A DNA stretch of 64,000 nucleotides from an uncultured Fidelibacterota bacterium (GTDB lineage Bacteria > Fidelibacterota > Marinisomatia > Marinisomatales > Marinisomataceae), in contig CACHCR010000002.1 of the NCBI GenBank assembly GCA_902578385.1, positions 62,001 to 126,000 of the forward strand, in the 5' to 3' direction. Below are positions 18,526 through 29,627 of the stretch, piece after piece. A program made the position numbers and the translations under genes. The notes beneath the pieces are model-generated. The model searched no databases. It was not told the DNA's origin and saw nothing but the letters and a program-made list of their open reading frames with translations. The first letter of the stretch is position 1. Every line of letters begins with the position of its first letter.

Positions 18526-19759
18526 TTTTTTAAAAAATATTATTATTGGTTTATTCTCTGTGAGGTCAAATTTAACTCGAGTTATTTTAACTGCATCTGG
18601 ATTAACTATTGGTATTTTTACTGTAAGCTTAGTTTCTGCTGCTGTTTCAAGTATTGATAAAGAATTTGCTAAATCAATGGATTACTATGGAAATGATAAA
18701 GTATATGTAGGAACATGGCCGTGGTCTTTTGATTTTGACTGGTGGAAATATAGAAATCGTCCAAAAATTGAAGAGTCTTCATTAGAGTATATTTCTCAAT
18801 ATAGTGAATACATTACAGATGTAAGTATCAAGAAAAATACTTGGACTAAAGCTACTTATGGGAATAAAGCTTCTTGGGTTCAGCTGAACGGAGTGTATCC
18901 AAGCTATCAAGATATGTTAAGTGGAACTAAGATTGAAAATGGAAGATTTTTCTCACAAAATGAATGGGACTTACAAAGAAGAGTTATCATTGTTGGAGGA
19001 ACAGTAAGGGATGGGTTTTTTCAGGGTAAAAATCCTATTGGTAAAAAAATAAGACTCAATAATGTTACTTTTGAAATTATCGGTGAGCTGAAAAAGCAAG
19101 GGATAGGAATGGTTCCTGGCGGAACATTAGATAATTTAGTAATTATGCCTTCAACCACTTTTGAAAGAATACTTACAAGATGGGGATTTGATGAATTGGT
19201 TTTACAAACTAATCCAGAAGATATTCCTTTAGCTAAAGAAGAGGTTGGAATGATTATGCGTGTTGCTAGAAAAATTCCACCAGGAGATGATGATAATTTT
19301 GCTGTTAATTCTGCTGATGCATATATGGAACAATTTAATACAATGAAAAATGCAATAGCAGGTATGGGATTTCTTGTTACAGGAATCTCTCTAGTGGTTT
19401 CTGCAATAGGTATTATGAATGTAATGTTTGTTTCTGTAAGAGAACGGACAAGAGAGATTGGTTTAAGAAAAGCAATGGGAGCTACAAATTTTAATATTTT
19501 GACTCAATTTTTAAGTGAAGCAGTAGCGATAGCAATTATTGGTGGTACAGTTGGTATTGCACTTATAAGATTAACTGTTTTTGGACTTTCTTCTTTTCCA
19601 ATACCTAATTTTAATGGATCTACACTTCCAATAAGCTTTGACCTAGTTCTTGTATTCTATACTTTCAGCATTTGTGTTGTTATCGGTATTTTGGCAGGTA
19701 TGATTCCAGCTAGAACAGCAGCAAATCTAAATCCTATTGACGCATTAAGAGATGAATAG
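18518..19759 (+). CDS. ABC transporter permease (MacB/FtsX family), first of two
   Basis: Four-helix FtsX-type permease: one membrane segment near the N-terminus ([22 protein letters not shown]), a large periplasmic MacB-PCD domain, then three C-terminal helices, with the cytoplasmic [25 protein letters not shown] coupling helix and final [17 protein letters not shown] place the start at the ATG at 18518, ten codons after the TTG used by the ORF track, because it overlaps the ATPase stop as ATGAATAA like its neighbours. 413 residues. It likely forms a heterodimer with the paralogue immediately downstream. Confidence 0.93.
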   Translation: MNNFLKNIIIGLFSVRSNLTRVILTASGLTIGIFTVSLVSAAVSSIDKEFAKSMDYYGNDKVYVGTWPWSFDFDWWKYRNRPKIEESSLEYISQYSEYITDVSIKKNTWTKATYGNKASWVQLNGVYPSYQDMLSGTKIENGRFFSQNEWDLQRRVIIVGGTVRDGFFQGKNPIGKKIRLNNVTFEIIGELKKQGIGMVPGGTLDNLVIMPSTTFERILTRWGFDELVLQTNPEDIPLAKEEVGMIMRVARKIPPGDDDNFAVNSADAYMEQFNTMKNAIAGMGFLVTGISLVVSAIGIMNVMFVSVRERTREIGLRKAMGATNFNILTQFLSEAVAIAIIGGTVGIALIRLTVFGLSSFPIPNFNGSTLPISFDLVLVFYTFSICVVIGILAGMIPARTAANLNPIDALRDE

Positions 19760-21023
19760 AATAATAAATTATTTAATTGATGCTATCGGAGGAGTCCTTT
19801 TTTATTTTGGACAAACAAAATTAAGAACTGCACTAACTCTTATGGGTATTACTGTAGGAGTTTCTTCTATTATTGCAATTATGACTGTTTTAGAAACTTT
19901 TGAACAGTCTACTGAATCTCTTGTTTCAGATATGAAAACAAATATTTTTTACATTACAAAAGATAATCCTGTTCAAGTACAATTTGGTAATGATGCAGGG
20001 TGGGGTAGGCAAAAAATACCGAGAATCACGTGGGACGAGTATGAACAACTAAAACGAAATCTTACCTTAACAACAAACATGGCTGCTACAACAGCTGAAG
20101 AACCTAGCGATAGAACAATATCTGTTGGAAAAGAAGAGTTAAAAAGTAGGCTATCAAGTTTTTGGGGTTCTGATGGTGACGTTTTATCTGTTTCTAAATA
20201 TGATATTCTTGATGGAAGAAATATGCAAGATGTAGATATTGAAAATGCTAGCCGAGTTGCTATTGTAGGATACTACATTAAAGAACAGCTTTTTCCGTAT
20301 TCTAACCCAGTGGGTCAAAGTATAGAGATTGATAATATTCCATTTGAGATAATTGCCTTAACTGAACCTAAAGGTGAATTATTAGGGCAAAACATGGACG
20401 CTATGATAGGTATTCCTATAAGTACATATATAAAATACTTTGGAGGTAAAGGATGGAGGGGAAGACCTGATCTTCAACTTATTTTAGAAGCTGAATCAAT
20501 GGATGCTTTAGAAGATGCAACTGATGAAGCCATTGGAGTTTTTAGAGCTATAAGAAAAATTGCTCCAGGCGAACCAAATAATTTTTATATCGCGACCAAT
20601 GATCAATTGATGGATACTTTTGGAAGTTTTACATCATCATTAAAAATCTTTGTTGGTTTGGTTGCAGGTATTTCTTTAATAGTTGCTGGAATTGGTATTG
20701 CTAACATCATGCTTGTATCTTTAACTGAAAGAATTAAAGAAATTGGAATTAGAAAAGCATTGGGGGCAAGAAGAATAGATATTTTTTTGCAATTCTTGAT
20801 TGAGGCAGTACTCATTTCCGTTCTTGGTGGAATTGTAGGAATTATTTTAGGGTTATCATTCGGGAATGTTGTAGCAACATTTCTTGATCAAGATCCTGTT
20901 ATTCCTTATGAATGGGTTTTTTATAGTTTACAAATTTGTGCTTCTATGGGAATAATATTTGGTTTATATCCTGCAATCAGAGCCTCAAAATTGAATCCAA
21001 TTGACTCAATGAGATACGACTAA
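19752..21023 (+). CDS. ABC transporter permease (MacB/FtsX family), second of two
   Basis: Paralogue of the preceding permease with the same layout: N-terminal helix (TALTLMGITVGVSSIIAIMTV), periplasmic domain, and three C-terminal helices with LTERIKEIGIRKALGARRIDIFLQFL and the closing ASKLNPIDSMRYD. 423 residues. The start overlaps the first permease by 8 bp (ATGAATAG). Two unequal permeases encoded side by side suggest a heterodimeric exporter working with the ATPase, adaptor and TolC upstream. No further gene follows in the operon; the next start is 60 bp away. Confidence 0.93.
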   Translation: MNRIINYLIDAIGGVLFYFGQTKLRTALTLMGITVGVSSIIAIMTVLETFEQSTESLVSDMKTNIFYITKDNPVQVQFGNDAGWGRQKIPRITWDEYEQLKRNLTLTTNMAATTAEEPSDRTISVGKEELKSRLSSFWGSDGDVLSVSKYDILDGRNMQDVDIENASRVAIVGYYIKEQLFPYSNPVGQSIEIDNIPFEIIALTEPKGELLGQNMDAMIGIPISTYIKYFGGKGWRGRPDLQLILEAESMDALEDATDEAIGVFRAIRKIAPGEPNNFYIATNDQLMDTFGSFTSSLKIFVGLVAGISLIVAGIGIANIMLVSLTERIKEIGIRKALGARRIDIFLQFLIEAVLISVLGGIVGIILGLSFGNVVATFLDQDPVIPYEWVFYSLQICASMGIIFGLYPAIRASKLNPIDSMRYD

Positions 21024-21083
21024 ATTTCATAGCCTTTTTCTTGCTGTAATGTTTCTAATCATCTAAATTGTCAAAAATAATTT

Positions 21084-21391
21084 ATGTCTAAAAAAAATAA
21101 AATTTCAGCACAAGAAGTTAAAAAAATCGCAGAATTATCGAGGCTGTCCTTATCGAGCGATGAGTTAAAAAAACGAACAGAAGATATGAATAATATTCTC
21201 AATTATATGGACACTTTAAATGAGATTGATACTGAAGATGTTGAAGAGCTGTATAATGTTCATGATATGAATAATTCACTAAGGGAAGATAGTTTTGATA
21301 CTTCTTTAGATAAAAAAGATGTTTTAAAAAATAGCCCTAACTCTAATAATGACTATATAGAAGTTCCACTTACTGTTAAAAAGGAAAGCCA

Positions 21392-21395
<4 letters not shown>
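21084..21395 (+). CDS. gatC: Asp-tRNA(Asn)/Glu-tRNA(Gln) amidotransferase subunit C
   Basis: Small subunit of the GatCAB amidotransferase, which converts misacylated Glu-tRNA(Gln) or Asp-tRNA(Asn). The opening ISAQEVKKIAELSRLSLS, then MNNILNYMDTLNEIDTEDVE and the SLREDSF segment match GatC; 103 residues is normal. gatA and gatB are not beside it, as is common. It opens the long kds/lpt operon with a 60-bp upstream gap; a loose sigma-70-like pair TTGCTG and TAAATT with 17-bp spacing lies in that gap. It overlaps kdsB by 4 bp. Confidence 0.93.
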
Positions 21396-23672
<2,277 letters not shown>

Positions 23673-23674
23673 AA

Positions 23675-24496
23675 ATGAATAAAGTCATATTAGATAAAGT
23701 TACATTTGGTGATAATTCTATACCATTGATCGGTGGTCCATGTGTTATTGAAAGTAGAGATCATTGTTTGGGAATGGCTGAAAAAATCACTGAAATTACT
23801 ACAAAATTAAATATTCCATTTATCTTCAAAAGCTCATTTGATAAAGCAAATAGAACATCTATATCATCTTTTAGAGGAAATGGTTTAGATGATGGACTTA
23901 AAATTCTAGAGGAGATTAAAAGAACATTTAATATTCCAATAACAACAGATATACATCTTCCTGAGCATGCACAGGCAGTTAGTGAAGTTGTTGATATTAT
24001 TCAAATCCCAGCATTTCTTTGTAGACAAACTGATTTATTAATTGCAGCTGCTAAAACTGGTAAAGTAGTAAATGTTAAAAAAGGACAATTTTTATCTCCC
24101 TATAAGGTTGAAAATATCATTAATAAATTAGAAGAAAATGGAAATAAGAATATCTTAATTACAGAGAGAGGAAATACCTTCGGCTTTGATAGCTTAGTTA
24201 CTGATTTAAGATCAATCCCAATTATGAAAAAATTTGGTTATCCAGTTGTATTTGATGCAACACATAGTGCTCAAATTCCTGGAAATCATGAAAATAATAC
24301 TGGCGGGAATAGAGAGTATATCCCATCACAAACTTTTGCAGCAGTATCAGCTGGAGCAGATGGAATTTTTATGGAAGTGCATGATAACGTAGATAGTGCA
24401 TTAAGTGATGCGAGTACTCAATGGCCCATAGAAAAATTAGAAAATACTCTTCAGTCTATTCTTGCTTTTAGAAAAACATATTTAAATCATGGATAA
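23675..24496 (+). CDS. kdsA: 3-deoxy-8-phosphooctulonate synthase
   Basis: Condenses phosphoenolpyruvate with arabinose-5-phosphate to Kdo-8-phosphate. IGGPCVIESRDH, FKSSFDKANRTS, ITTDIHLPEHA, IIQIPAFLCRQTDLL and FDATHSAQIPG are all characteristic. FLCRQTDLL and VKKGQFLSPY are the active-site loops. 273 residues is normal. The metal-binding Cys of metal-dependent KdsA enzymes would fall in the N-terminal GPCVIES, where Cys is present, so a metal-dependent enzyme is likely. It overlaps kdsC by 8 bp (ATGGATAA). Confidence 0.96.
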   Translation: MNKVILDKVTFGDNSIPLIGGPCVIESRDHCLGMAEKITEITTKLNIPFIFKSSFDKANRTSISSFRGNGLDDGLKILEEIKRTFNIPITTDIHLPEHAQAVSEVVDIIQIPAFLCRQTDLLIAAAKTGKVVNVKKGQFLSPYKVENIINKLEENGNKNILITERGNTFGFDSLVTDLRSIPIMKKFGYPVVFDATHSAQIPGNHENNTGGNREYIPSQTFAAVSAGADGIFMEVHDNVDSALSDASTQWPIEKLENTLQSILAFRKTYLNHG

Positions 24497-25031
24497 AAAA
24501 TTAAAAAAACAACTTTCTGAAATTAAGCTATTGATATGCGATATTGATGGAGTTTTAACTGATGGTTCTTTTATTAAAAGTACTTCAGGTGATGAGTTGA
24601 GATCTTTCAATGCTCTCGATGGTGTTGGTTTTGTAATGTTAAGACTATTAAATCTACATATTAAAACTGCATGGATAACTGGTAGAGAATCACTAACAAC
24701 AACTCAAAGAGCTGAAGAATTACAAATTGATGATGTATATAACGGAGTTATTAGAAAAATTGATGCATATGATGAATTAAAGAAAAAATATAATCTATCT
24801 GATCATGAAATATGTTTTATAGGAGACGATATTATTGATATTCCAATTTTAGAAAAAGTAGGATTTGCTGTATCAGTACCAAATGCTCCAAAGTATATAT
24901 CTAATTATTCACATTACGTTACTTCGCTTGAAGGAGGTAAAGGGGCGGTAAGAGAAGTCATTGATTTATTGATTGAATCAAGAGGAGATTTTACTTCAAA
25001 ATTAGATGAACTACTTAATGAACTTAGATGA
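24489..25031 (+). CDS. kdsC: 3-deoxy-manno-octulosonate-8-phosphatase (KdsC, HAD family)
   Basis: Dephosphorylates Kdo-8-phosphate. The HAD motif ICDIDGVLTDG has the Asp-x-Asp nucleophile pair; ITGRESLTTTQRAEEL is the KdsC-specific second motif, and GDDIIDIPILEKVGF the acidic third motif. 180 residues and the short C1-type cap-less layout fit KdsC, which works as a tetramer. It lies between kdsA and lptC in an uninterrupted chain of overlaps, so it belongs to the LPS operon. Confidence 0.94.
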   Translation: MDKKLKKQLSEIKLLICDIDGVLTDGSFIKSTSGDELRSFNALDGVGFVMLRLLNLHIKTAWITGRESLTTTQRAEELQIDDVYNGVIRKIDAYDELKKKYNLSDHEICFIGDDIIDIPILEKVGFAVSVPNAPKYISNYSHYVTSLEGGKGAVREVIDLLIESRGDFTSKLDELLNELR

Positions 25032-25558
25032 TTATTAACTTTAATAAAATATTCTCAATTTATTTAATTCTAATTTTATTTTCATGTTCAAAAAGTGAAT
25101 TAAGTGATAATCTTGCAAAAGATGTACATGATCAATTATCAACAAATGTTGAAATTACACTTACAAAAAAAGGGAATATTACTGCAAAAATTAAATCAGA
25201 AATTCTAAAGAAAAATAATCAATCTCTTCAGCTAGAATTATATAATAACGTTAATGTCAATTTGTTTGATGAAAGTTTTCAGCAAAAATCTTTAATAAAA
25301 TCCGAATCAGCGATGGTTAATGAAAAAGAAAATAAAATAAAAGCCTATGGAAATGTTGAGGTTATTTCAGATGATGGTAAAGTTTTAAAAACAGATTCTT
25401 TATCTTGGGATAACAACTCTGACAGAATTTATACCAATGCAAACCTAGAGTTTATTACTTCAAATACAGATACTTTATATGGTACTGGTTTTGAATCCAA
25501 TATTGATCTAACCGATTGGAATATTTTAAAACCTAAAGGTAGTATTAAAAATGACTAG
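25028..25558 (+). CDS. lptC: LptC-like LPS export protein (lipoprotein form)
   Basis: 176 residues starting with a hydrophobic leader ending ILFSC, a lipobox, so probably lipid-anchored rather than held by a transmembrane helix as in E. coli LptC. The rest is beta-rich and contains the LptC-like pattern SESAMVNEKENKIKAYGNVEVISDDG, KVLKTDSLSWDNNSDRIYT. Position between kdsC and lptB supports the call; in proteobacteria lptA would sit between lptC and lptB but is missing here. Overlaps: 4 bp with kdsC, 8 bp with lptB (ATGACTAG). Confidence 0.85.
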   Translation: MIINFNKIFSIYLILILFSCSKSELSDNLAKDVHDQLSTNVEITLTKKGNITAKIKSEILKKNNQSLQLELYNNVNVNLFDESFQQKSLIKSESAMVNEKENKIKAYGNVEVISDDGKVLKTDSLSWDNNSDRIYTNANLEFITSNTDTLYGTGFESNIDLTDWNILKPKGSIKND

Positions 25559-26282
25559 AGTTCTTCAAGCTAAAAATCTCGTAAAGAGATATGGAGATTT
25601 TTATGCAGTTAATGATATTGATTTAAATTTGCATAAAGGTGAAGTAGTTGGACTTTTAGGACCAAATGGTGCTGGTAAAACCACAACATTTTATATGATA
25701 ACAGGTATGATAAGACCCTCATCTGGCAGAATAATTTTTGGTGATGAAGATATAACAAAATCTCCAATGTATAAAAGAGCGCGTATGGGTATTGGATATT
25801 TAGCTCAAGAACCATCAATTTTTGGGAAATTAAGTGTTGAAGATAATCTTAAAATTGTTCTTGAAACCATTATTCCTGACAAAGATGAGCAGGATGAATT
25901 AATTAACCAATTATTAACTGAATTTAATATTTCTCATATAAGAGATAATCTTGGAGCTGGCTTGTCTGGCGGTGAAAGAAGAAGAGTTGAAATATGTCGT
26001 ACATTAGCACTAAAACCTGACTTTGTTTTACTGGATGAACCATTTGCAGGTGTTGATCCTATTGCAGTGGAAGATATCCAACAAATGATTATTTCACTTA
26101 AAAAACAAAAAATAGGAGTTTTAATTACAGACCATAATGTTAGGGAGACCCTATCAATCACTGATAGATCGTATTTGTTATATGGTGGTAAGATTTTAAA
26201 ATCTGGGAATGCTCAGACTCTTGCCAATGATGAAGAAGTCAGAAGAATATATTTGGGTAAAAATTTTAAATTGGATCAATGA
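25551..26282 (+). CDS. lptB: LPS export ABC transporter ATP-binding protein
   Basis: ATPase that powers LPS extraction from the inner membrane with LptFG. Walker A GPNGAGKTT (about residue 41), FYMITGMIRPSSG, GYLAQEPSIFGKLSVEDN (the Q-loop with the LptB-typical QEPS), signature GLSGGERRRVEICRTL, Walker B FVLLDEPFAGVDP and H-loop ITDHNVRETL. 243 residues is the normal length. Overlaps rpoN by 4 bp; the lptB-rpoN order is the same as in proteobacteria. lptF and lptG are outside the window. Confidence 0.96.
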   Translation: MTRVLQAKNLVKRYGDFYAVNDIDLNLHKGEVVGLLGPNGAGKTTTFYMITGMIRPSSGRIIFGDEDITKSPMYKRARMGIGYLAQEPSIFGKLSVEDNLKIVLETIIPDKDEQDELINQLLTEFNISHIRDNLGAGLSGGERRRVEICRTLALKPDFVLLDEPFAGVDPIAVEDIQQMIISLKKQKIGVLITDHNVRETLSITDRSYLLYGGKILKSGNAQTLANDEEVRRIYLGKNFKLDQ

Positions 26283-27565
26283 GTAAATTTTCTACAAAGC
26301 TCAAACAAAAACAATCTATAGTTCCTCAGCAAATTATAAAATCAAGATTACTTGAGCTATCTATAGATGAGTTAGAAAAAGATTTAGAAACCGAAATTCA
26401 GATTAATCCTGTTTTAGAAGAAAGGAACATAGAAGAATCAAAATCAGGAACTCATACAGATCCATTTCCTGATCAAAGTAGTTATGAATTATTTCTAGCT
26501 AATATTCCTGCAAGCATAGACATAAGCGATGAGCTAACATCGCAAATTGATACATCTGATTTGGATGATAAATCAAAAGCAGTAGCCAAAGAGATTATCT
26601 ATAATTTGGATAAAAATGGATTCTTAGATATTGAACTTGAATTAATTGCAGATAATCATGGATTAGATATTAATGATATAGATAAAATAAGAAGAAAAGT
26701 GATGCAGCTTGTTCCTTCCGGAGTTGGAAGTAAAGACCTGCAAGAATATCTTATATATCAAATTGGAGATTCAAGTACTTTAGCTAATGAAATAGTGCAA
26801 GATTATTTTGATGAATTCTTAAATCAAGAAACAAATACAATAAAAGAAAAAATCAAGTGTAGTAACGAAGAGTTGGAAAATGCTCTCTTATTTATCTCAG
26901 AGCAAAATTTTTCTCCTATCTTAGATAATGATTTGGGGAATGAAAATGTTATCCCTGATGCAATAGTCAAACAAAAAGATAATCAATGGTTAATTTTAAT
27001 TAATGATAGATTCCTAAATAAATATCAGATTTCTCAAGATTATTTTGAGGCTGCAATGAATTCTAACTCATCCAAAGAAGAAAAAACATTTTTAAAGAAT
27101 CATATTAGTAATGCACAAAACATTTTAGATACATTAGACTATAGATCTAATGTTCTTAAAAGTGTAATAGAGCAAATTTTATTAGCGCAGGGAGATTATT
27201 TGATTGGCAAATCAGATTTTTTAAATCCACTTAAATTGGAGGATATTGCAAAGGTTATTGATAAAGATATTTCCAGTGTAAGTAGAATTATAAAAAATAA
27301 ATTTATTGATTCTCCTCTTGGATTAATTAGCTTAAAGAGTTTATTTTCAAATGCCCTTATTAAAAAATCTGGAGAAGTTACTTCATCAAACGAACTCAAA
27401 AAAACTATAAGTAATTTGATTGATGAAGAGGATAAAAAAAATCCACTTTCAGATTCAGATTTAGTGGATAAATTAAAAGAAAATGACTTCCTAGTTGCTC
27501 GAAGAACAGTCGCAAAATATAGAAAATTATTAAACATTAAAAATGCAAATCAAAGGAAAGAATAA
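26279..27565 (+). CDS. rpoN: RNA polymerase sigma-54 factor
   Basis: Alternative sigma factor recognising -24/-12 promoters and needing an AAA+ activator. The Gln-rich activator-interacting region I (KLKQKQSIVPQQIIKSRLLELS) is followed by the core-binding domain and the DNA-binding C-terminus that ends with the RpoN box ARRTVAKYRKLLNI. 428 residues is a little short but complete. It lies directly behind lptB, a conserved arrangement. No sigma-54 activator gene is in this window and I found no convincing GG/GC -24/-12 promoter by eye. Confidence 0.95.
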   Translation: MSKFSTKLKQKQSIVPQQIIKSRLLELSIDELEKDLETEIQINPVLEERNIEESKSGTHTDPFPDQSSYELFLANIPASIDISDELTSQIDTSDLDDKSKAVAKEIIYNLDKNGFLDIELELIADNHGLDINDIDKIRRKVMQLVPSGVGSKDLQEYLIYQIGDSSTLANEIVQDYFDEFLNQETNTIKEKIKCSNEELENALLFISEQNFSPILDNDLGNENVIPDAIVKQKDNQWLILINDRFLNKYQISQDYFEAAMNSNSSKEEKTFLKNHISNAQNILDTLDYRSNVLKSVIEQILLAQGDYLIGKSDFLNPLKLEDIAKVIDKDISSVSRIIKNKFIDSPLGLISLKSLFSNALIKKSGEVTSSNELKKTISNLIDEEDKKNPLSDSDLVDKLKENDFLVARRTVAKYRKLLNIKNANQRKE

Positions 27566-28506
27566 TGAGTGTAAGACACTGTATAAAAGTTGATGACTTT
27601 AGTTCGAATGAAATTTTAGACTTATTTCAACTTGCATCAGAATTAAAATCAAAATATCGCAGTAAAGAAAGTTATCAACCTTTTAAAGATAGATCCATGG
27701 CAATGATTTTTGCTAAACCATCTGCAAGAACTAGAGTTTCTTTTGAAACAGGTTTTGCTTGGATGGGTGGACATGCAATTTATTTGGCACCACAAGATAT
27801 TGGTTTAGGTACTAGAGAAAGCGCTTCAGACTTAGCACAACTTTTTAGTAGATATAATGATATGATTATGGCAAGAGTTTTTAGCCATAGCGATATGCTC
27901 GAATTTGAAAAGCATGCAACTGTTCCTGTTATCAACGGATTAACTGATTATAATCATCCTTGCCAGATTCTTACGGATATGTTTACAATTTGGGAACAGA
28001 AGAAAGATAGTTTTCAAGATTTAAAGATTGTTTATGTTGGCGATGGTAATAATATTGTTAATTCATGGATCAGGCTTGCTTCAATTTTACCTTTTGAGTT
28101 TACATGTGTTTGTCCTGAAGGATATGAGCCAGATAAAGACACAATATCTTATGCCAAATCTAAAAACTTATCTACAATCAATATTTCACATAATCCTGAA
28201 GATGGCGTGAAAGATGCAGATGTAATTTATACAGATGTATGGGCATCAATGGGTCAAAAAGAAGAGATTGATGAAAGAATCAAAATATTTTCTCCTTTAC
28301 AGGTTAATAAAGAATTGGTGAAGCATGCTAAAGATAATTATATGTTTATGCATTGTTTACCAGCAGAGAGAGGTAGAGAAGTTACAGATGAAGTAATTGA
28401 TTCTTCTAATTCAGTAGTATTCGAGCAAGCAGAAAATAGATTGCATACTCAGAATGCTATTATGGTTACTCTTTCAGATAAATTATCGCCTTGGAATAGA
28501 TTTTGA
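27565..28506 (+). CDS. argF: Ornithine carbamoyltransferase
   Basis: Makes citrulline from ornithine and carbamoyl phosphate in arginine synthesis. The carbamoyl-phosphate site SARTRVSFETG (the usual STRTR), HPCQILTDMFT, and the ornithine-binding region MHCLPAERGREVTDEV are present; 313 residues is normal. The HCLPA Cys is the ornithine-loop residue that separates this family from aspartate transcarbamylase; acetylornithine carbamoyltransferase, found in some Bacteroidota, is the main alternative but would carry different substrate-loop residues. It overlaps rpoN by 1 bp. No other arg gene is nearby. Confidence 0.9.
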   Translation: MSVRHCIKVDDFSSNEILDLFQLASELKSKYRSKESYQPFKDRSMAMIFAKPSARTRVSFETGFAWMGGHAIYLAPQDIGLGTRESASDLAQLFSRYNDMIMARVFSHSDMLEFEKHATVPVINGLTDYNHPCQILTDMFTIWEQKKDSFQDLKIVYVGDGNNIVNSWIRLASILPFEFTCVCPEGYEPDKDTISYAKSKNLSTINISHNPEDGVKDADVIYTDVWASMGQKEEIDERIKIFSPLQVNKELVKHAKDNYMFMHCLPAERGREVTDEVIDSSNSVVFEQAENRLHTQNAIMVTLSDKLSPWNRF

Positions 28507-28760
28507 AGTGGATTGAAATAGTTGATAGAAAAGACGGTCATACTCTAAGAGTTATAAATCTTAGCTACGTAACTAGCATTGATTTTGAGTTTGTACATCG
28601 TAAAAAACCAAAACTTTCTAAAGAAATTATTGTAACAATCTCTGATTGTAATAATGAAACTCAAAATTATTATTTTGGACCTAATTCAAATCATATTTGG
28701 TCAAACGATAAATTAATTCAACATAAGTTGGATAAATGTCTTGAATTTCTTAATAAGTGA
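28503..28760 (+). CDS. Small hypothetical protein
   Basis: 85 residues starting at TTG, whose codon overlaps the argF stop (TTGA), so it is likely translated by coupling. The protein is soluble, with alternating hydrophobic and polar residues suggestive of beta structure in the first half (KWIEIVDRKDGHTLRVINLSYV) and a helical tail. It contains no signal peptide or known motif. The gene is last in the kds/lpt/rpoN/argF operon and ends 6 bp from the convergent lpxH. I do not recognise the family. Confidence 0.6.
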   Translation: MKWIEIVDRKDGHTLRVINLSYVTSIDFEFVHRKKPKLSKEIIVTISDCNNETQNYYFGPNSNHIWSNDKLIQHKLDKCLEFLNK

Positions 28761-28766
28761 ATTAAT

Positions 28767-29498
28767 CTATAATCTTTTGACAGAAATAGATTCACCGTCA
28801 TATTTAGCATAGTTAAAATCTTCTTCAGAACAATCATCAAGAATAATTAATTGCTTTTCGTTATCAATAAAATTAAATGAATGATGGTAGTGACCCATAA
28901 TAACTATATCGCATCCTTGATTCCATTTTGACTTTGCATAATTAATCAATTCTGCATGAATATTATCTAATTTTTCCTGGTTCACTATGTGAGAGTCTTT
29001 TCTTTCATATGAAATTTTCTTTGCAATGTTTAAAGCAAGCTTCTTTGGTAATAATGAGTAGAAAAACCTAAAAATTCTGCTTCTTAAAATTAATTTTAAT
29101 ATCCTATATCCTCTATCCCATGATAAGATGCCATCGCCATGAGTGACATATATTTTCTTTTGACCAATAGATAAAGTTTGATCAGTTAAGAATGTTTGAT
29201 TTGTTAGAGAGCGAAACTGACTTCCAATCCAATAATCATGATTACCTGCAATAAAATAAATTTCAATTCCTTTATCTCTAATTTGTTTAAGTACTAAAAA
29301 AACTTCTTCAAAATAATTGGGATTATTTTTTTTGTATTCAAAGTAATAATCAAAAAAATCACCCATAATAAATACGCTTCCACTGTTATATTCGATTGAA
29401 TCTAAAAATTCCTTCATTTTTTTTATTTTTTTTTCATTTGATGGTGAGGAAACAGGAGAGAAATGATTATCTCCAAAAAAATAGATTGGTAATTGCAT
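28767..29498 (-). CDS. lpxH: UDP-2,3-diacylglucosamine diphosphatase-like metallophosphatase
   Basis: Calcineurin-type phosphoesterase. Metal ligands are visible in FFGDNHF (D-x-H), MGDFFDYYFEYK (GDxxD), AGNHDYW (GNHD), VTHGDG (GH-type) and MGHYHH (GHxH), in the expected order, as in LpxH, which hydrolyses UDP-diacylglucosamine to lipid X in lipid A synthesis. 243 residues fits. The FDYYFEY run after the second motif is typical of the Bacteroidota LpxH branch. Together with the kds genes it supports a Kdo-lipid A outer membrane. Divergent from the PD40 protein gene. Confidence 0.88.
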   Translation of the reverse strand: MQLPIYFFGDNHFSPVSSPSNEKKIKKMKEFLDSIEYNSGSVFIMGDFFDYYFEYKKNNPNYFEEVFLVLKQIRDKGIEIYFIAGNHDYWIGSQFRSLTNQTFLTDQTLSIGQKKIYVTHGDGILSWDRGYRILKLILRSRIFRFFYSLLPKKLALNIAKKISYERKDSHIVNQEKLDNIHAELINYAKSKWNQGCDIVIMGHYHHSFNFIDNEKQLIILDDCSEEDFNYAKYDGESISVKRL

Positions 29499-29627
29499 TT
29501 AAAAACTTAATCTTTTATAAAAATTGCATCAATGAATTAATAATTTAAATTTTTTGTTTTAAATTATACTATCTTTGACAATAAAAATTATTTGAAACAT
29601 AATCAAATTTTTAACTTATATAACCAT

